NCBI RefSeq assembly: GCF_001831515.1
Contig: NZ_KV825615.1
Location: 196,539-260,538 of the forward strand
DNA: 64,000 bases
Direction: 5' to 3'
DNA from: Corynebacterium sp. HMSC074A01
GTDB lineage: Bacteria > Actinomycetota > Actinomycetes > Mycobacteriales > Mycobacteriaceae
The notes under the pieces are model-generated. The model made no database searches. It was not told the DNA's origin and worked only from the letters and a program-made list of their open reading frames with translations. Positions 26,993 to 36,831 of the stretch are shown one piece after another; position 1 is the first letter of the stretch, and the number at the start of each line of letters is the position of its first letter. A program made the translations under genes and the position numbers.

Positions 26993-27213
26993 AAGCTCAG
27001 CTTTTCGACGCCCACCCGTCCCCCATCACCCGTCGAGAAGAATGTTGCGAAACGGTACCAATTCGCTGCCGGCACTGCTCCATCCCGAGCGAGGTGTAAG
27101 AATCTGTGTAGAGTTGATGAAAGCCCGGGTCCCCGAGGATTGCGGCGTTCGCAACGCCGATGTACCGGGCCCTTATATATAGGAACAAAATCCGCAGTGA
27201 AGGAAGGACCGTC

Positions 27214-27717
27214 ATGGCCGATCACACTCTGAACGACAACACCCTCGCAACCACCGATTCCGCTACCGGCGTCGACGCTGAGCAGACCCGCCCGCGTAAC
27301 GAGAACCTGGAGTCCGACAGCGGCACCACCGTCATCGACGACAACGTTGTGGGCAAGATCGCTGGTATCGCGGCCCGTGAGGTCTCTGGCGTGTACAACC
27401 TGGGCGGCGGCGCTGCCCGTATGTGGGGCGCAGTCCGCGAGTCGCTGACCTCCTCCACCAACGTCCAGCAGGGCGTCAACGTCGTCGTGGAGGACGGCCA
27501 CACCTCCGTCGCCGTCGCCATCATCGCTGAGTACGGCGTGGCAATCCACGAGCTGGCAAACGCCATCCGCGAGAACATCACCGTCGCGCTGACCCGCATG
27601 ACCGGCCTGATCGTCGACCGCGTCGACGTCACCGTGCACGACGTGCACCTGCCGGAGCAGGAGACCAACGCTGATCAGGACGAGTTCCAGCCGAACAACC
27701 AAGCACTGGGTCAGTAG
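27214..27717 (+). CDS. Asp23/Gls24 family envelope stress protein
   Basis: 167 aa with a full Asp23/Gls24 domain at about residues 45-150 (VVGKIAGIAAREVSGVYNLGG, then HELANAIRENITVALTRMTGLIVDRVDVTVHDV). Members form membrane-tethered networks that respond to envelope stress. It begins MADHTLNDNT after AAGGAAGG. It is the first of six consecutive genes: three Asp23-type proteins, a DUF2273-like membrane peptide and two AmaP-like membrane proteins. The upstream region has a TATATATAGG stretch and a small hairpin, but no promoter is called. Confidence 0.9.
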   Translation: MADHTLNDNTLATTDSATGVDAEQTRPRNENLESDSGTTVIDDNVVGKIAGIAAREVSGVYNLGGGAARMWGAVRESLTSSTNVQQGVNVVVEDGHTSVAVAIIAEYGVAIHELANAIRENITVALTRMTGLIVDRVDVTVHDVHLPEQETNADQDEFQPNNQALGQ

Positions 27718-27719
27718 TC

Positions 27720-28022
27720 ATGGCGCGGACCCCCATCACCCTTGAGGTCGGGGAAGCCGTCCGCGACAGTGCGCTCGGCGTTCCTGGTGTCGCCGGTCTG
27801 CACCGCGGCCGCGTCGGCGAGGTGGCCCTGCTGCTCCCCAATGCCCGCATTGACGGGCTGCGACAGGCCTACCGAGACGGCGAACGGGGCATCGAAGTAC
27901 ACATCGTCTTTGATACCGCCTCGGGGCGCGACATCCAGTCCGTAGCTACAGATGTCCGCTCCGCGATTCTGGACGCGGCGGATCTCCCGTTCGTCGACGT
28001 CGTCGTCGCTGACGCGCAGTAG
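27720..28022 (+). CDS. Short Asp23-like protein, 100 aa
   Basis: A truncated-looking Asp23/Gls24 relative (ALGVPGVAGLHRGRVGEVALLLPNARIDGLRQ, then VATDVRSAILDAADLPFVDVVVADAQ) with the same strand-helix pattern as its neighbour but no N-terminal extension. It lies 2 nt after the first gene, so it is co-translated. It probably heteromerises with the other Asp23 proteins of this cluster. Confidence 0.7.
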   Translation: MARTPITLEVGEAVRDSALGVPGVAGLHRGRVGEVALLLPNARIDGLRQAYRDGERGIEVHIVFDTASGRDIQSVATDVRSAILDAADLPFVDVVVADAQ

Positions 28023-28118
28023 GCACCCGACCCCACCCGCGGCTACGCGCCCCTCCCCTCTCTCCATTTGCGGGGGAGCCGCGCGCGGCCACCAATACCT
28101 CCGAAATGTGGTTTTAAT

Positions 28119-28319
28119 ATGAATGCTTTTTCCAATAAGGCGGTAACCGGTGCCCTTATCGGCGTGGTTATCGCGTTCTTTGTGACCTTCGGCGGTTGGC
28201 TGGGTCTTCTGTGGCTGCTGCTGTTTAGCGTGGTCGGCGGCGTCATTGGTGCGCAGCTGGACGGCCGCCTCGACATTGCCGAGATCTTCAACACCAACTC
28301 CGGCAAAGGCCGTAGCTAA
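28119..28319 (+). CDS. Small membrane protein, DUF2273-like
   Basis: 66 aa. Two adjacent hydrophobic segments (ALIGVVIAFFVTFGGWLGLLWLLLFSVVGG) are followed by a short charged tail, IGAQLDGRLDIAEIF. DUF2273 proteins of this shape accompany Asp23/AmaP genes in Firmicutes and actinobacteria. It begins ATG 28119; no good ribosome site is visible. The next gene starts on its stop codon (TAATG). Confidence 0.75.
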   Translation: MNAFSNKAVTGALIGVVIAFFVTFGGWLGLLWLLLFSVVGGVIGAQLDGRLDIAEIFNTNSGKGRS

Positions 28320-29272
28320 TGGGTACGACGTTCTACCACATCAGCGAGCGCGCGGTAGAGCGCGTTGCTGAGGTGGCGGCCTCGTCGGTGCCAGGCACCC
28401 TTGCGGTGGACGCGAAGCTGGCCGGACTTGCCGGCCGCAGCTTCCCCAGGATTGATGTCCACCTCGACCGACAGTCGGGTGTCGCGGCGATCGAGGCCGA
28501 GATCGCGACCGCTTACCCAGCACCCATTGCGGCGATTACCGACGCCGTTCGCGCGACCGTCATCTCACACGTGCGCACCCTGACCGGCCTCGACGTCTCG
28601 CGCGTGAACGTCTCCGTCGCCAGTGTTGAGGCCCAGGGCCTCGACGGACGTGTGACCTGGGACGAGGTGGCGAGCCACTCCGCGTTCGCCATCCCCACCC
28701 CGATCCGCGTCCACCAGTTATCGGTGGAGTCCCCGCGCACGAAGCAGCGTGCGCCGCTTACGGAGATCCACGCGCGCTCGCTGGCAGACGACATGTGGGA
28801 ATTCAACGCCCCTCGTCCGGCTGCAGTGCAGAGTGTGAAGGCACCTCGTCCGGCGAAGGTGCGCACCGAGGGCTTCGCGCCGGACGCAGTCCGGGTGTCC
28901 TCCGTGGACACGCCCACTCCGGCCAAACCGTGGACGCCGCACACGCCCGAGCCGCGTGTACCCGCGCCGTTCACCGTCACGCCGACGCAGCTGCGCCGCG
29001 TGCGCGTGCCGGAGCCTGCGGCAGTTCGCCGTGCCGACGTACCGCCGCGCCGCCCGTTGACCAAGGTGTCTGCTTCCGCCCCGGCGCAGCTCACCCCGGT
29101 GCGCACCGCGCCCAAGCGCCCGTTGACCAAGATCAAGGTCAACGCGACGCCGCTGCGCGAGGTTGCACCTCCTGCACCGGCACCGCTGGCGCGCCCGCGT
29201 GCACCGCGCCCGGCACCGCTCAAGCAGATCTCTATTATTCCGGTGGTGAATGACTATGACCGCACCCGCTAA
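28319..29272 (+). CDS. Asp23-like protein with long Pro/Arg/Ala-rich tail
   Basis: 317 aa. Residues 1-105 have the Asp23 pattern (AVERVAEVAASSVPGTLAVDA, then VISHVRTLTGLDVSRVNVSVASV). Residues 120-317 are low complexity, with repeated units of the type RRPLTKV / KRPLTKIK and many APxP and PAxVR segments, strongly basic. The tail is unlike ordinary Asp23 proteins and could bind cell-wall polymer, nucleic acid or the other cluster members; this is inference. Its end overlaps the next gene by 23 nt. Confidence 0.7.
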   Translation: MGTTFYHISERAVERVAEVAASSVPGTLAVDAKLAGLAGRSFPRIDVHLDRQSGVAAIEAEIATAYPAPIAAITDAVRATVISHVRTLTGLDVSRVNVSVASVEAQGLDGRVTWDEVASHSAFAIPTPIRVHQLSVESPRTKQRAPLTEIHARSLADDMWEFNAPRPAAVQSVKAPRPAKVRTEGFAPDAVRVSSVDTPTPAKPWTPHTPEPRVPAPFTVTPTQLRRVRVPEPAAVRRADVPPRRPLTKVSASAPAQLTPVRTAPKRPLTKIKVNATPLREVAPPAPAPLARPRAPRPAPLKQISIIPVVNDYDRTR

Positions 29273-29975
29273 CGCTCAGCCCGCGGACCAGCCGGAGCCT
29301 ACGCAGCCAGTCGGCCCGCACCCGGGTGATGAGCCCCGCGCCAACCCGGCAGCCCGCTGGCTCACGATCCTCATCGCGATTGTGTTGCTCGCCTGCGCCG
29401 TCGTCGTTGGCCGCGACCTCTGGTACTACTTCCAGAACGACGACTTCTCCGACTCCTGGCTACGCCCCGTCTTCGAGTTCGTTGGCCGTGCGGTTATCGA
29501 CGTCCCCGCAGTCACCGTCGGCATCATCATCGCCATCGTGGGGCTGTTCCTGATCATTTACACCTTCATGCCGCGGGCGCACACCCACGTGCGTGTGAAC
29601 TCGCCGGCCTCGATCTGGACCCGCCCGGTGGACATCGCCCGCAAAGCGACGCACGTGACCCGCTCCGAGGTAGGCAACTCCCGGATCCAGTCCCGCGCGG
29701 ACCGCAAGAAACTGCGCGTCCAGGTGGAGGACGACGGCACGGGCGCATCCCTCCAGGAGCGCCTCTCCTACACGCTGCAGAACGAACTCCAGGGGCTCAA
29801 GACGCCGCCGGCGATCTCGGTCAAGGTGCTCCCGAAGGCACAGGACCCAGCTGCGGCAGCGGGTGCGCCTGGCACGTCTGCCGGGGCTGATGCGGCCGGC
29901 ACGCCTGCTGCAGCAGACGCAGGGTCCACCGCGGTCCAGCCGCTTCCAGAGCAGACCCAGGGGGTACAACGATGA
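29250..29975 (+). CDS. Membrane protein of the Asp23 cluster (DUF6286-like)
   Basis: 241 aa. After a Pro-rich cytoplasmic N-terminus come two transmembrane helices (WLTILIAIVLLACAVVVG at about 32-50, VTVGIIIAIVGLFLIIYTF at about 85-105), then a basic alpha/beta domain and an Ala/Gly-rich tail. The layout matches alkaline-shock membrane anchors (AmaP type). ATG 29250 and ATG 29256 are both possible. It overlaps the next gene by 4 nt (ATGA). Confidence 0.65.
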   Translation: MTMTAPANAQPADQPEPTQPVGPHPGDEPRANPAARWLTILIAIVLLACAVVVGRDLWYYFQNDDFSDSWLRPVFEFVGRAVIDVPAVTVGIIIAIVGLFLIIYTFMPRAHTHVRVNSPASIWTRPVDIARKATHVTRSEVGNSRIQSRADRKKLRVQVEDDGTGASLQERLSYTLQNELQGLKTPPAISVKVLPKAQDPAAAAGAPGTSAGADAAGTPAAADAGSTAVQPLPEQTQGVQR

Positions 29976-30532
29976 GCAAGACACTTTCCTTCTTCGACCG
30001 GCTGGTCGTCTTCCTGACCGGTCTGCTGCTCCTGGTCGCAGGCCTGGTCCCCGTGGCCTACTACTGGGAGATTCCCTACGCCAGCGAGTACCTGAACCGC
30101 TTCGACCGCGAATCTCTCGGTTACGTCCCTGACGAGACCTGGTACCGCAACGCGCTGATCGCCGCTTTCGTGGTGCTACTGGTGCTTGGCGTATGGTTCT
30201 TCCTGGCCAATATCCGCAGCCGCGCCTTCAGCACCCGCGAGATCCTCACCGCGGACTCCCAGCACGGCGAAAGCACGATTAACGTCGCCCGCGTCGCCGC
30301 TGCCGCGTGCGAGTTCTTGGAGAAATCCGAGATGATCAACCAGGCCAAGAGCAAGGTCGCGGTAGTGGGCAACCGGCCCACCGCCCGCTTTACTGTCACC
30401 GCGGATCCCAGCTACTCCTACGAGGACCTCACGCGCTTCCTGGAGGGCGCTGACGAGGACTTCCGCCTGGCCAACCACACGATGGAGATCGACACCGTGT
30501 GGGAGCTACAGCTCGACCGCATCACTGCCTAG
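29972..30532 (+). CDS. AmaP-like membrane anchor protein
   Basis: 186 aa with two transmembrane helices (LVVFLTGLLLLVAGLVPVAYYW at about 11-32, ALIAAFVVLLVLGVWFFLANI at about 61-81) and a C-terminal soluble domain resembling the AmaP/Asp23 fold (INVARVAAAACEFLEKSEMI, then ARFTVTADPSYSYEDLTRFLEG). It is the last gene of the cluster. It probably tethers the Asp23 proteins to the membrane. No clear terminator follows; its stop codon overlaps an antisense gene remnant. Confidence 0.7.
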   Translation: MSKTLSFFDRLVVFLTGLLLLVAGLVPVAYYWEIPYASEYLNRFDRESLGYVPDETWYRNALIAAFVVLLVLGVWFFLANIRSRAFSTREILTADSQHGESTINVARVAAAACEFLEKSEMINQAKSKVAVVGNRPTARFTVTADPSYSYEDLTRFLEGADEDFRLANHTMEIDTVWELQLDRITA

Positions 30533-30603
30533 GGATCAACCAGCACCACGCGTGCGACCCGCCCCAGCGAGACCGGATCACCGCCGGCCGCTGGGGCGAT
30601 GTA
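30529..30603 (-). pseudogene. 3' remnant of a paralogue of the 31037-31732 gene
   Basis: Translated on the minus strand this stretch reads YIAPAAGGDPVSLGRVARVV-LVDP then stop. It matches the last 25 or so codons of the intact gene at 31037 (YIAPAGGGEPISLGRVAHVV-LVDL) at roughly 80% or better. No further similarity is seen upstream, so only the 3' tip of a second copy remains. It points to an old tandem duplication or replacement at this spot. Confidence 0.7.
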
Positions 30604-31036
30604 ATTTGGCTGGGTGCATGGCGCAGGCACATCTCCCAGGGCATTATCTTCTCGCTGGCTAGCGCGCCGCACACATTCCACCAACAGTCGCCTCAGTCAC
30701 GCACGCTCAGATCTTCGCTGGGCTGTGCAGCATGCGATCTCTAGGCGAAAGTGCCGCCAGCCGGGCCCCCATTGCCGGTGAGAAGACAAGAACAGGCCTG
30801 CGTCTCATCGCGAGAAACAGACCTGTCATGTTGGAGTCGACTATACACTCGTCAATATCTACGGGGCCAAGGGCCACCAATGACTCTAGAGAAAATCCCT
30901 AGATGTAGACGCGCACACAAGCCTCCTCAGCGCTAAGACCACAAGGCACTTTCTTCACGAGTGACTGAGACCAATTCCGTCCGCCTCATACGCGAAAAGC
31001 ACGCTAAGCAGTAATGCTTCCTCCACCGCCCACCGT
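30604..31036. other. Non-coding stretch with one hairpin
   Basis: No credible gene. A long imperfect inverted repeat at 30792-30826 (ACAGGCCTG / CAGACCTGT with an inner TCTC/GAGA) is followed on the minus side by a pyrimidine-rich run and might be a weak terminator for the 31037 gene. Nothing else is recognised. Confidence 0.4.
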
Positions 31037-31732
31037 CTAAAGGTCAACCAGCACGACGTGCGCTACCCGCCCCAGCGAGATCGGCTCACCGCCGCCAGCT
31101 GGGGCGATGTACATCTCAGCCCCCTGCTCGCAGGAGAGTACGCGTGCAAACTTATACGACTCCTGCGACGTCGCCCGTCGGCCCTCTGACCTCCACAGGG
31201 TGATCCGCTTTCCAACAATCGCGCGGGCTCCGTCTTCGAAGCCCACAAACCACCTAGCTCCACCGACGTCTGGCTGTTCCAGGCCTTCCAGCGGAGGCAC
31301 CTCGTCGGGATCCAAAGCGTGCACAAGCGTGACGACACCTAACCTGTGCTCGATGCCTTCCGAGTCCGTCACGATGAGGCTTCGCCCGGGGCCGACTGCA
31401 CGGAAGTGTGTCGCTTTCCACGCGCTCGGCATCCTTGCGTCCTCCCCCACAGGCCGCACGACGACGTCCGAACCGCTTAGCGTAACCCGCTGCTCTGGTG
31501 CAGTGGTTTGGACCGTCATAGGTGTCTCCGCGGGCCAGCGAACCAGCGATGGGTGCTCGGCCTCCATCGCGTTGAGAATCTCCAACATCTCTTCGTCGCT
31601 CGTCCCCCACCCGGCTCCGCGGTTACGCAGGGTGCCGAGTAGCGCGGAGAGGCTTAGATCCGGCTGGCCTTCCCAGACCCGCTGAAGCGCGTCGATAAGC
31701 TTCGGGATGCGTGTTGGGTCGTAGTTTTCCAC
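31037..31732 (-). CDS. Hypothetical protein, 231 aa
   Basis: Not recognised. A helical N-terminal region (1-70, ending EMLEILNAMEAEHPSLVRW) is followed by a beta-rich second half with many short strands (VTLSGSDVVVRPVG, SLIVTDSEGIEHRLGVVTLVHAL). No signal peptide or membrane segment. GTG 31732 lies 8 nt after TAGAAT (31746-31741), suggesting a nearly leaderless mRNA. A 25-codon remnant of a second copy lies at 30529. GC bias is lower than in flanking genes. It stands alone between the Asp23 cluster and tuf. Confidence 0.7.
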   Translation of the reverse strand: MENYDPTRIPKLIDALQRVWEGQPDLSLSALLGTLRNRGAGWGTSDEEMLEILNAMEAEHPSLVRWPAETPMTVQTTAPEQRVTLSGSDVVVRPVGEDARMPSAWKATHFRAVGPGRSLIVTDSEGIEHRLGVVTLVHALDPDEVPPLEGLEQPDVGGARWFVGFEDGARAIVGKRITLWRSEGRRATSQESYKFARVLSCEQGAEMYIAPAGGGEPISLGRVAHVVLVDL

Positions 31733-31791
31733 GCCGGTGAATTCTAGCGGGCTCTCGTTGGCCCCAGACGCCGAGATCCAGGCATGCGAAA

Positions 31792-31820
31792 AGGGCCGCT
31801 CCCTCGCGGGAAGCGGCCCT
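31792..31820 (-). terminator. Terminator of tuf
   Basis: A 12-bp stem AGGGCCGCTCCC / GGGaAGCGGCCCT with a TCGC loop and one bulge. On the minus strand TTTT follows. It ends the tuf transcript. Confidence 0.85.
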
Positions 31821-31859
31821 GTTTCTATGCTCTGGTCAGTACCAGATCAGCGGCTGGAA

Positions 31860-33050
31860 TTAGCCGAGGATCTTGGTGACGCGGCCAGCGCCAACGGTGC
31901 GGGAGCCCTCGCGGATAGCGAAGCGCAGGCCCTCGTCCATAGCGACCGGCTGGATGAGCTCAACGGTCATGTCGACGTTGTCGCCCGGCATAACCATCTC
32001 GGTGCCCTCCGGCAGCTTCACAACACCGGTCACGTCGGTGGTGCGGAAGTAGAACTGCGGACGGTAGTTGTCGAAGAACGGGGTGTGGCGGCCACCCTCG
32101 TCCTTGGACAGGACGTAGACGGAACCCTCGAACTTGGAGTGCGGGGTGTATGCGCCCGGAGCGATGATGACCTGACCACGCTCAACGTCCTCACGCTTGA
32201 GGCCACGGAGCAGCAGTGCAGCGTTGTCGCCAGCCTCAGCGGAGTCGAGGAGCTTGTTAAACATCTCGATGGAGGTGACGGTGGTCTTGGTGGCCTTGTC
32301 GCGGATACCGATGATCTCAACCTCGTCGTTGACGTTGAGGACACCGCGCTCGACACGGCCGGTCACGACGGTGCCGCGGCCGGAAATGGTGAAGATGTCC
32401 TCCACCGGCATCAGGAACGGCTTGTCGGTCTCGCGCTCCGGATCCGGGATGGAGTCGTCGCAAGCCTGCATGAGGTCAACGACGGACTGTACCCACTTCT
32501 CGTCGCCCTCGAGGGCCTTCAGAGCGGAGATCTGAACGATCGGAGCTTCCTCGTCGTAGTCCTGCTCAGCCAGCAGCTCGCGGACCTCCATCTCGACGAG
32601 CTCGATGATCTCCTCATCGTCAACCATGTCGCACTTGTTCAGTGCAACGAGGATGTACGGAACGCCAACCTGGCGAGCGAGCAGCACGTGCTCGCGGGTC
32701 TGCGGCATCGGGCCGTCGGTCGCAGCGACAACGAGGATCGCGCCGTCCATCTGTGCCGCACCGGTGATCATGTTCTTGATGTAGTCGGCGTGGCCCGGGG
32801 CGTCAACGTGTGCGTAGTGGCGCTTCGGGGTGTTGTACTCAACGTGGGAAATGTTGATGGTAATACCACGCTCGCGCTCCTCCGGAGCCTTATCGATCAT
32901 CGCGTAGTCGAAGGCCTTGTTCTCCTCCGGGTACTGGTCTGCCAGCACCTTGGTGATCGCGGCGGTGGTGGTGGTCTTGCCGTGGTCGACGTGACCGATG
33001 GTGCCGATGTTCACGTGCGGCTTAGTGCGCTCGAACTTTTCCTTTGCCAC
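31860..33050 (-). CDS. tuf: Elongation factor Tu
   Basis: 396-aa GTPase that delivers aminoacyl-tRNA to the ribosome. The start is GTG after AGGAGG. G1 is GHVDHGKT (about 19-26), G3 is DAPGH, G4 is NKCD. The His of DAPGH and the effector region [12 protein letters not shown] are intact. It lies downstream of fusA by 350 nt with its own predicted promoter and a terminator, so it can be transcribed separately from the rpsL-rpsG-fusA unit. Confidence 0.98.
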   Translation of the reverse strand: MAKEKFERTKPHVNIGTIGHVDHGKTTTTAAITKVLADQYPEENKAFDYAMIDKAPEERERGITINISHVEYNTPKRHYAHVDAPGHADYIKNMITGAAQMDGAILVVAATDGPMPQTREHVLLARQVGVPYILVALNKCDMVDDEEIIELVEMEVRELLAEQDYDEEAPIVQISALKALEGDEKWVQSVVDLMQACDDSIPDPERETDKPFLMPVEDIFTISGRGTVVTGRVERGVLNVNDEVEIIGIRDKATKTTVTSIEMFNKLLDSAEAGDNAALLLRGLKREDVERGQVIIAPGAYTPHSKFEGSVYVLSKDEGGRHTPFFDNYRPQFYFRTTDVTGVVKLPEGTEMVMPGDNVDMTVELIQPVAMDEGLRFAIREGSRTVGAGRVTKILG

Positions 33051-33072
33051 TGATTGTCCTCCTGGACTTCAT

Positions 33073-33104
33073 GGTGGCTACGACCTTCGCAGCCACGTAG
33101 TTTA
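33073..33104 (-). promoter_or_regulatory. tuf -10 box and leader hairpin
   Basis: On the minus strand -10 TAAACT (33104-33099), predicted start near 33092, then a hairpin GTGGCTGCG-aaggt-CGTAGCCAC just before the ribosome site. The -35 is weak. Confidence 0.45.
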
Positions 33105-33343
33105 CATTTGCCCTGCCCTTGGCGGCGTTTTCACGCATCCGAGAGCAATGACCATTTCACAATGTGCCAGTTACCTGATCCTAGATAGTTCGTGACCGTT
33201 TTTCAAACCGGCCGACCCGAGAAAATCCGGATCCACCTAGTGCGTAACGGCCGGCTCAAGCTCCAACGCCGCAGCTCATAAGAGCGTTGAGAGCCTCAGC
33301 CCGACCGCTACCCACCGGCGAGTTGTGTCTACCCCCGTCACCC

Positions 33344-33371
33344 GGCCCTACCGCTGGCACGCGGTTGGGCC
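33344..33371 (-). terminator. Hairpin after fusA
   Basis: GGCCCTACCGC / GCGGTTGGGCC, an 11-bp stem with one mismatched pair and a 6-nt loop, 30 nt after the fusA stop on the minus strand. No T tract follows, so it may be a partial terminator or processing site. The rest of the 33105-33343 gap shows nothing recognisable. Confidence 0.45.
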
Positions 33372-33400
33372 GTCAGGGAGTAGCACTTTCGGGCGAACGA

Positions 33401-35521
33401 CTAGTTGCCGTTGCGCTCGTCGATGATCTCCTGCGCGACGCTCTGCGGAACCTCAGCGTAGGAGTCAAAGACCATGGTGAAGTTCGCACGGCCAGCGGTC
33501 GAGGAACGCAGGTCGCCGATGTAACCGAACATCTCGGACAGCGGAACCTTTGCCTTGACGACCTTCGCGCCGGAGCGGTCCTCCATAGCGAAGACCTGGC
33601 CACGACGCGAGGAGATGTCACCGTTAACGGTACCCATGTACTCCTCCGGAGTGACGACCTCGACAGCCATCAGCGGCTCGAGCAGGACCGGCTTTGCCTT
33701 GGCCACTGCCTCCTTGAGCACCTGGGAGCCAGCCATCTTGAAGGCCATCTCCGAGGAGTCAACCTCGTGGTAAGCACCGTCTTCCAGGGTGGCCTTGATG
33801 TTGACCAGCGGGAAGCCTGCCAGGTAACCGTACTGCATTGCGTCCTGGATACCAGCGTCGACCGACGGGATGTACTCCTTCGGCACGCGACCACCGGTGA
33901 CGGCGTTCTCGAACTTGTAGGAAGCGGACTCGCCCTCCTCCAGGGTCTCCGGGTCCGGGTTGTACGGCTCGATGGTGACGATGACCTTTGCGAACTGGCC
34001 GGAACCACCAGTCTGCTTCTTGTGGGTGTAGTCCAGGGACTCGACCTTCTTACGGATGGTCTCGCGGTAGGCAACCTGCGGGTTACCGATGTTCGCCTCG
34101 ACCTTGAACTCGCGCTTCATACGGTCGACCAGCACGTCGAGGTGGAGCTCACCCATGCCGCCGATGACGGTCTGGCCGGTCTCCTCGTCCAGCTGGACGG
34201 TGAAGGTCGGGTCCTCTTCAGCGAGCTTCTGGATAGCGGTACCCAGCTTCTCCTGGTCAGCCTTGGTCTTCGGCTCGATGGCCACCTGGATAACCGGATC
34301 CGGGAAGTCCATGGACTCCAGGATGATCGGGTGATCCGGGTTGCACAGGGTGTCACCGGTGGTGGTGTGCTTCAGGCCAATGAACGCGTAGATGTTACCG
34401 GCGTCAGCGTGCTCGACCGGGTTCTCCTTGTTCGCGTGCATCTGGAAGAGCTTGCCCACGCGCTCCTTGTTCTGCTTGGTGGAGTTGAGCATGTTCTCGC
34501 CCGGGATAGCCTGGCCGGAGTACACGCGCACGTAGGTGAGCTTGCCGAAGAACGGGTGCACAGCGATCTTGAACGCTAGTGCGGAGAAAGGCTCATCGAC
34601 AGACGGCTTACGAGTCATCGGGGTCTCGCCGTCGACAGCGGTGCCCTGGACCTCGCCCACGTCGAGCGGGCTCGGCAGGTAGTCAACCACAGCGTCAAGA
34701 ATCGGCTCGACGCCCTTGTTGCGGTATGCGGTACCACAGAAGACCGGGTAGACCTCGGAGTTGACGGTGAGCTTGCGGATAGCGCCCTTGATCTCTTCCT
34801 TGGTCAGCTCCTCGCCGCCGAAGTACTTCTCCATGAGCTCTTCGTCGGACTCTGCGACGGTCTCGAGCAGCTTCTCGCGGTACTCCTCAGCAAGCTCCTG
34901 CAGGTCCTCCGGAATCTCGGTGATCTGCGGCGGCGTGCCGGTCTCGACCTTGCCCGGCCACTGGAGAGCCTTCATGTCGATCAGGTCAACAACGCCGTCG
35001 AAGTTGTCCTCGGCACCGATCGGGATCTGCATTACCAACGGCTTCGCACCGAGACGGTCAACGATGGTGCCAACGGTGTAGAAGAAGTCCGCACCGAGCT
35101 TGTCCATCTTGTTGACGAAGCAGATACGCGGCACGTCGTACTTCGCAGCCTGACGCCACACCTGCTCGGACTGCGGCTCGACGCCCTCCTTGCCGTCGAA
35201 AACAGCAACAGCGCCATCGAGCACGCGCAGGGAACGCTCCACCTCAACGGTGAAGTCCACGTGACCCGGGGTGTCAATGATGTTGATCTGGTTGTTGTTC
35301 CAGAAGCAGGTCACGGCAGCGGACGTAATGGTGATGCCGCGCTCCTTCTCCTGCTCCATCCAGTCGGTGGTTGCGCCACCGTCGTGGGTCTCGCCAACCT
35401 TGCGGTTGATACCCGTGTAGAACAGGATGCGCTCGGTCGTGGTGGTCTTACCAGCATCGATGTGGGCCATGATGCCGATGTTGCGAACCTTGTGCAGGTC
35501 CTTAAGCACTTCTTGTGCCAC
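33401..35521 (-). CDS. fusA: Elongation factor G
   Basis: 706-aa translocation GTPase. GTG 35521 ([16 protein letters not shown]) matches the family start; the frame is open 40 codons further but that part is not EF-G-like. G1 is [10 protein letters not shown]3 is DTPGHVDF, G4 is NKMDK. Domain IV ends [19 protein letters not shown]. It lies 245 nt downstream of rpsG; the gap contains two CACCCGG-type elements (near 35660 and 35735) of unknown role. Confidence 0.98.
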   Translation of the reverse strand: MAQEVLKDLHKVRNIGIMAHIDAGKTTTTERILFYTGINRKVGETHDGGATTDWMEQEKERGITITSAAVTCFWNNNQINIIDTPGHVDFTVEVERSLRVLDGAVAVFDGKEGVEPQSEQVWRQAAKYDVPRICFVNKMDKLGADFFYTVGTIVDRLGAKPLVMQIPIGAEDNFDGVVDLIDMKALQWPGKVETGTPPQITEIPEDLQELAEEYREKLLETVAESDEELMEKYFGGEELTKEEIKGAIRKLTVNSEVYPVFCGTAYRNKGVEPILDAVVDYLPSPLDVGEVQGTAVDGETPMTRKPSVDEPFSALAFKIAVHPFFGKLTYVRVYSGQAIPGENMLNSTKQNKERVGKLFQMHANKENPVEHADAGNIYAFIGLKHTTTGDTLCNPDHPIILESMDFPDPVIQVAIEPKTKADQEKLGTAIQKLAEEDPTFTVQLDEETGQTVIGGMGELHLDVLVDRMKREFKVEANIGNPQVAYRETIRKKVESLDYTHKKQTGGSGQFAKVIVTIEPYNPDPETLEEGESASYKFENAVTGGRVPKEYIPSVDAGIQDAMQYGYLAGFPLVNIKATLEDGAYHEVDSSEMAFKMAGSQVLKEAVAKAKPVLLEPLMAVEVVTPEEYMGTVNGDISSRRGQVFAMEDRSGAKVVKAKVPLSEMFGYIGDLRSSTAGRANFTMVFDSYAEVPQSVAQEIIDERNGN

Positions 35522-35766
35522 GTTATTACCCCAACTTAAAAGTCGTCGACGCGCTGGGCCGAAACCCAGCGTGCGCCTATGGCGAATAATTTCTTTGTCA
35601 ATTCTGCCACTTCTTGAAGCAAATGGCAGGATAAGTCGCATTCATCACTATGAGAAACACCCGGGTGCCACCTCACAACGCGACTGTGGGAAGCAGGTAT
35701 TCAATTTGCTTCTGCTGTCTTGTTGCAGGTGACGTCCGGGTGTCATAGCTACCGTGCGCGCAGGTA

Positions 35767-36234
35767 TTACCAGCGGTAGTGGGCGAAGGCGCGGTTGGCC
35801 TCTGCCATCTTGTGCATATCCTCGCGGCGCTTCACGGATGCACCGAGGCCGTTGGAGGCATCGAGGATCTCGTTAGCCAGGCGCTCAACCATGGTGTTCT
35901 CACGACGCTGGCGGGTAAAGGTAACCATCCAGCGCAGTGCGAGGGTGTTGGAGCGGCCAGGCTTGACCTCAACCGGCACCTGGTAGGTAGCGCCACCAAC
36001 GCGGCGGGAACGAACCTCGAGGTCCGGGCGGATGTTGCCCAGAGCCTTCTCCAGGGTGCCGACCGGGTCGGTGCCGGTCTTCTCGCGACACTGCTCGAGG
36101 GCACCGTAGACGATGCGCTCGGCGGTGGACTTCTTGCCGTCCTGGAGGACCTTGTTGACCAGCTGGGTCACCAGCTCGGACTGGTATACCGGGTCCTTGA
36201 CTACGGGACGCTTCGGAGCTTGCTGCTTACGCAT
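35767..36234 (-). CDS. rpsG: 30S ribosomal protein S7
   Basis: S7, 155 aa, nucleates assembly of the 30S head and in E. coli represses the str operon. It begins [21 protein letters not shown] and has the usual [21 protein letters not shown] loop. It follows rpsL by 6 nt. Confidence 0.97.
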   Translation of the reverse strand: MRKQQAPKRPVVKDPVYQSELVTQLVNKVLQDGKKSTAERIVYGALEQCREKTGTDPVGTLEKALGNIRPDLEVRSRRVGGATYQVPVEVKPGRSNTLALRWMVTFTRQRRENTMVERLANEILDASNGLGASVKRREDMHKMAEANRAFAHYRW

Positions 36235-36240
36235 ATCTGA

Positions 36241-36612
36241 TTACTGTCCCTTCTTTGCGCCGTAACGGGAACGAGCCTGCTTACGGTCCTTCACGCCCTG
36301 GGTATCCAGCGCGCCACGGATGATCTTGTAGCGAACGCCCGGGAGGTCCTTCACACGGCCACCACGCACGAGCACCATGGAGTGCTCCTGGAGGTTGTGG
36401 CCCTCGCCCGGGATGTATGCGGAAACCTCAATACCGGAGGTCAGGCGCACACGTGCGACCTTACGCAGTGCCGAGTTCGGCTTCTTCGGGGTGGTGGTGT
36501 ACACACGGGTGCACACGCCGCGACGCTGGGGCGAGCCCTTCAGCGCAGCGGTAGCCACCTTCTGGCTCTTATCGTGGCGGCCCTTGCGGACCAGCTGCTG
36601 AATAGTAGGCAT
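36241..36612 (-). CDS. rpsL: 30S ribosomal protein S12
   Basis: S12, 123 aa, at the decoding centre. Lys43 (TPKKPNS) and Lys88 (GGRVKDLPG), the two positions of classic streptomycin-resistance changes, are both wild type. It is the first gene of rpsL-rpsG-fusA(-tuf), with a leader of about 160 nt from the promoter at 36780-36809. Confidence 0.98.
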   Translation of the reverse strand: MPTIQQLVRKGRHDKSQKVATAALKGSPQRRGVCTRVYTTTPKKPNSALRKVARVRLTSGIEVSAYIPGEGHNLQEHSMVLVRGGRVKDLPGVRYKIIRGALDTQGVKDRKQARSRYGAKKGQ

Positions 36613-36779
36613 TCACGCTCTTTCTTGTTCTCGCGATCCGTGCGCAAGGTGGCCGTACATGCAAAAATGAGGGCTCTTCTTCGGGGCCCTGCCGATGCAT
36701 GAACTACCAGCACTTTCACGAAACCGCTTGGAGTTCGTATTTTTCCGCCACGCGATAGGTCGCGAGCGAAACCTCGTAT

Positions 36780-36809
36780 ACCTTACAACACGCCAAGGTG
36801 GCACGGCAA
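36780..36809 (-). promoter_or_regulatory. Promoter of rpsL-rpsG-fusA
   Basis: On the minus strand -35 TTGCCG (36809-36804), an 18-nt spacer and -10 TAAGGT (36785-36780). It lies back to back with the divergent promoter at 36815-36823, so the two polymerases probably compete. Confidence 0.55.
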
Positions 36810-36814
36810 ATCCG

Positions 36815-36831
36815 TGCTATTCTGCGTTCCA
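36815..36831 (+). promoter_or_regulatory. Extended -10 promoter, leaderless
   Basis: TG-C-TATTCT (36815-36823) followed by 7 nt and ATG 36831: a textbook extended -10 with a leaderless start. Confidence 0.6.

Noticed and set aside
30604..31036. tRNA or small RNA gene in this gap
   Set aside because: Only one imperfect hairpin is seen; no cloverleaf and no promoter-terminator pair.
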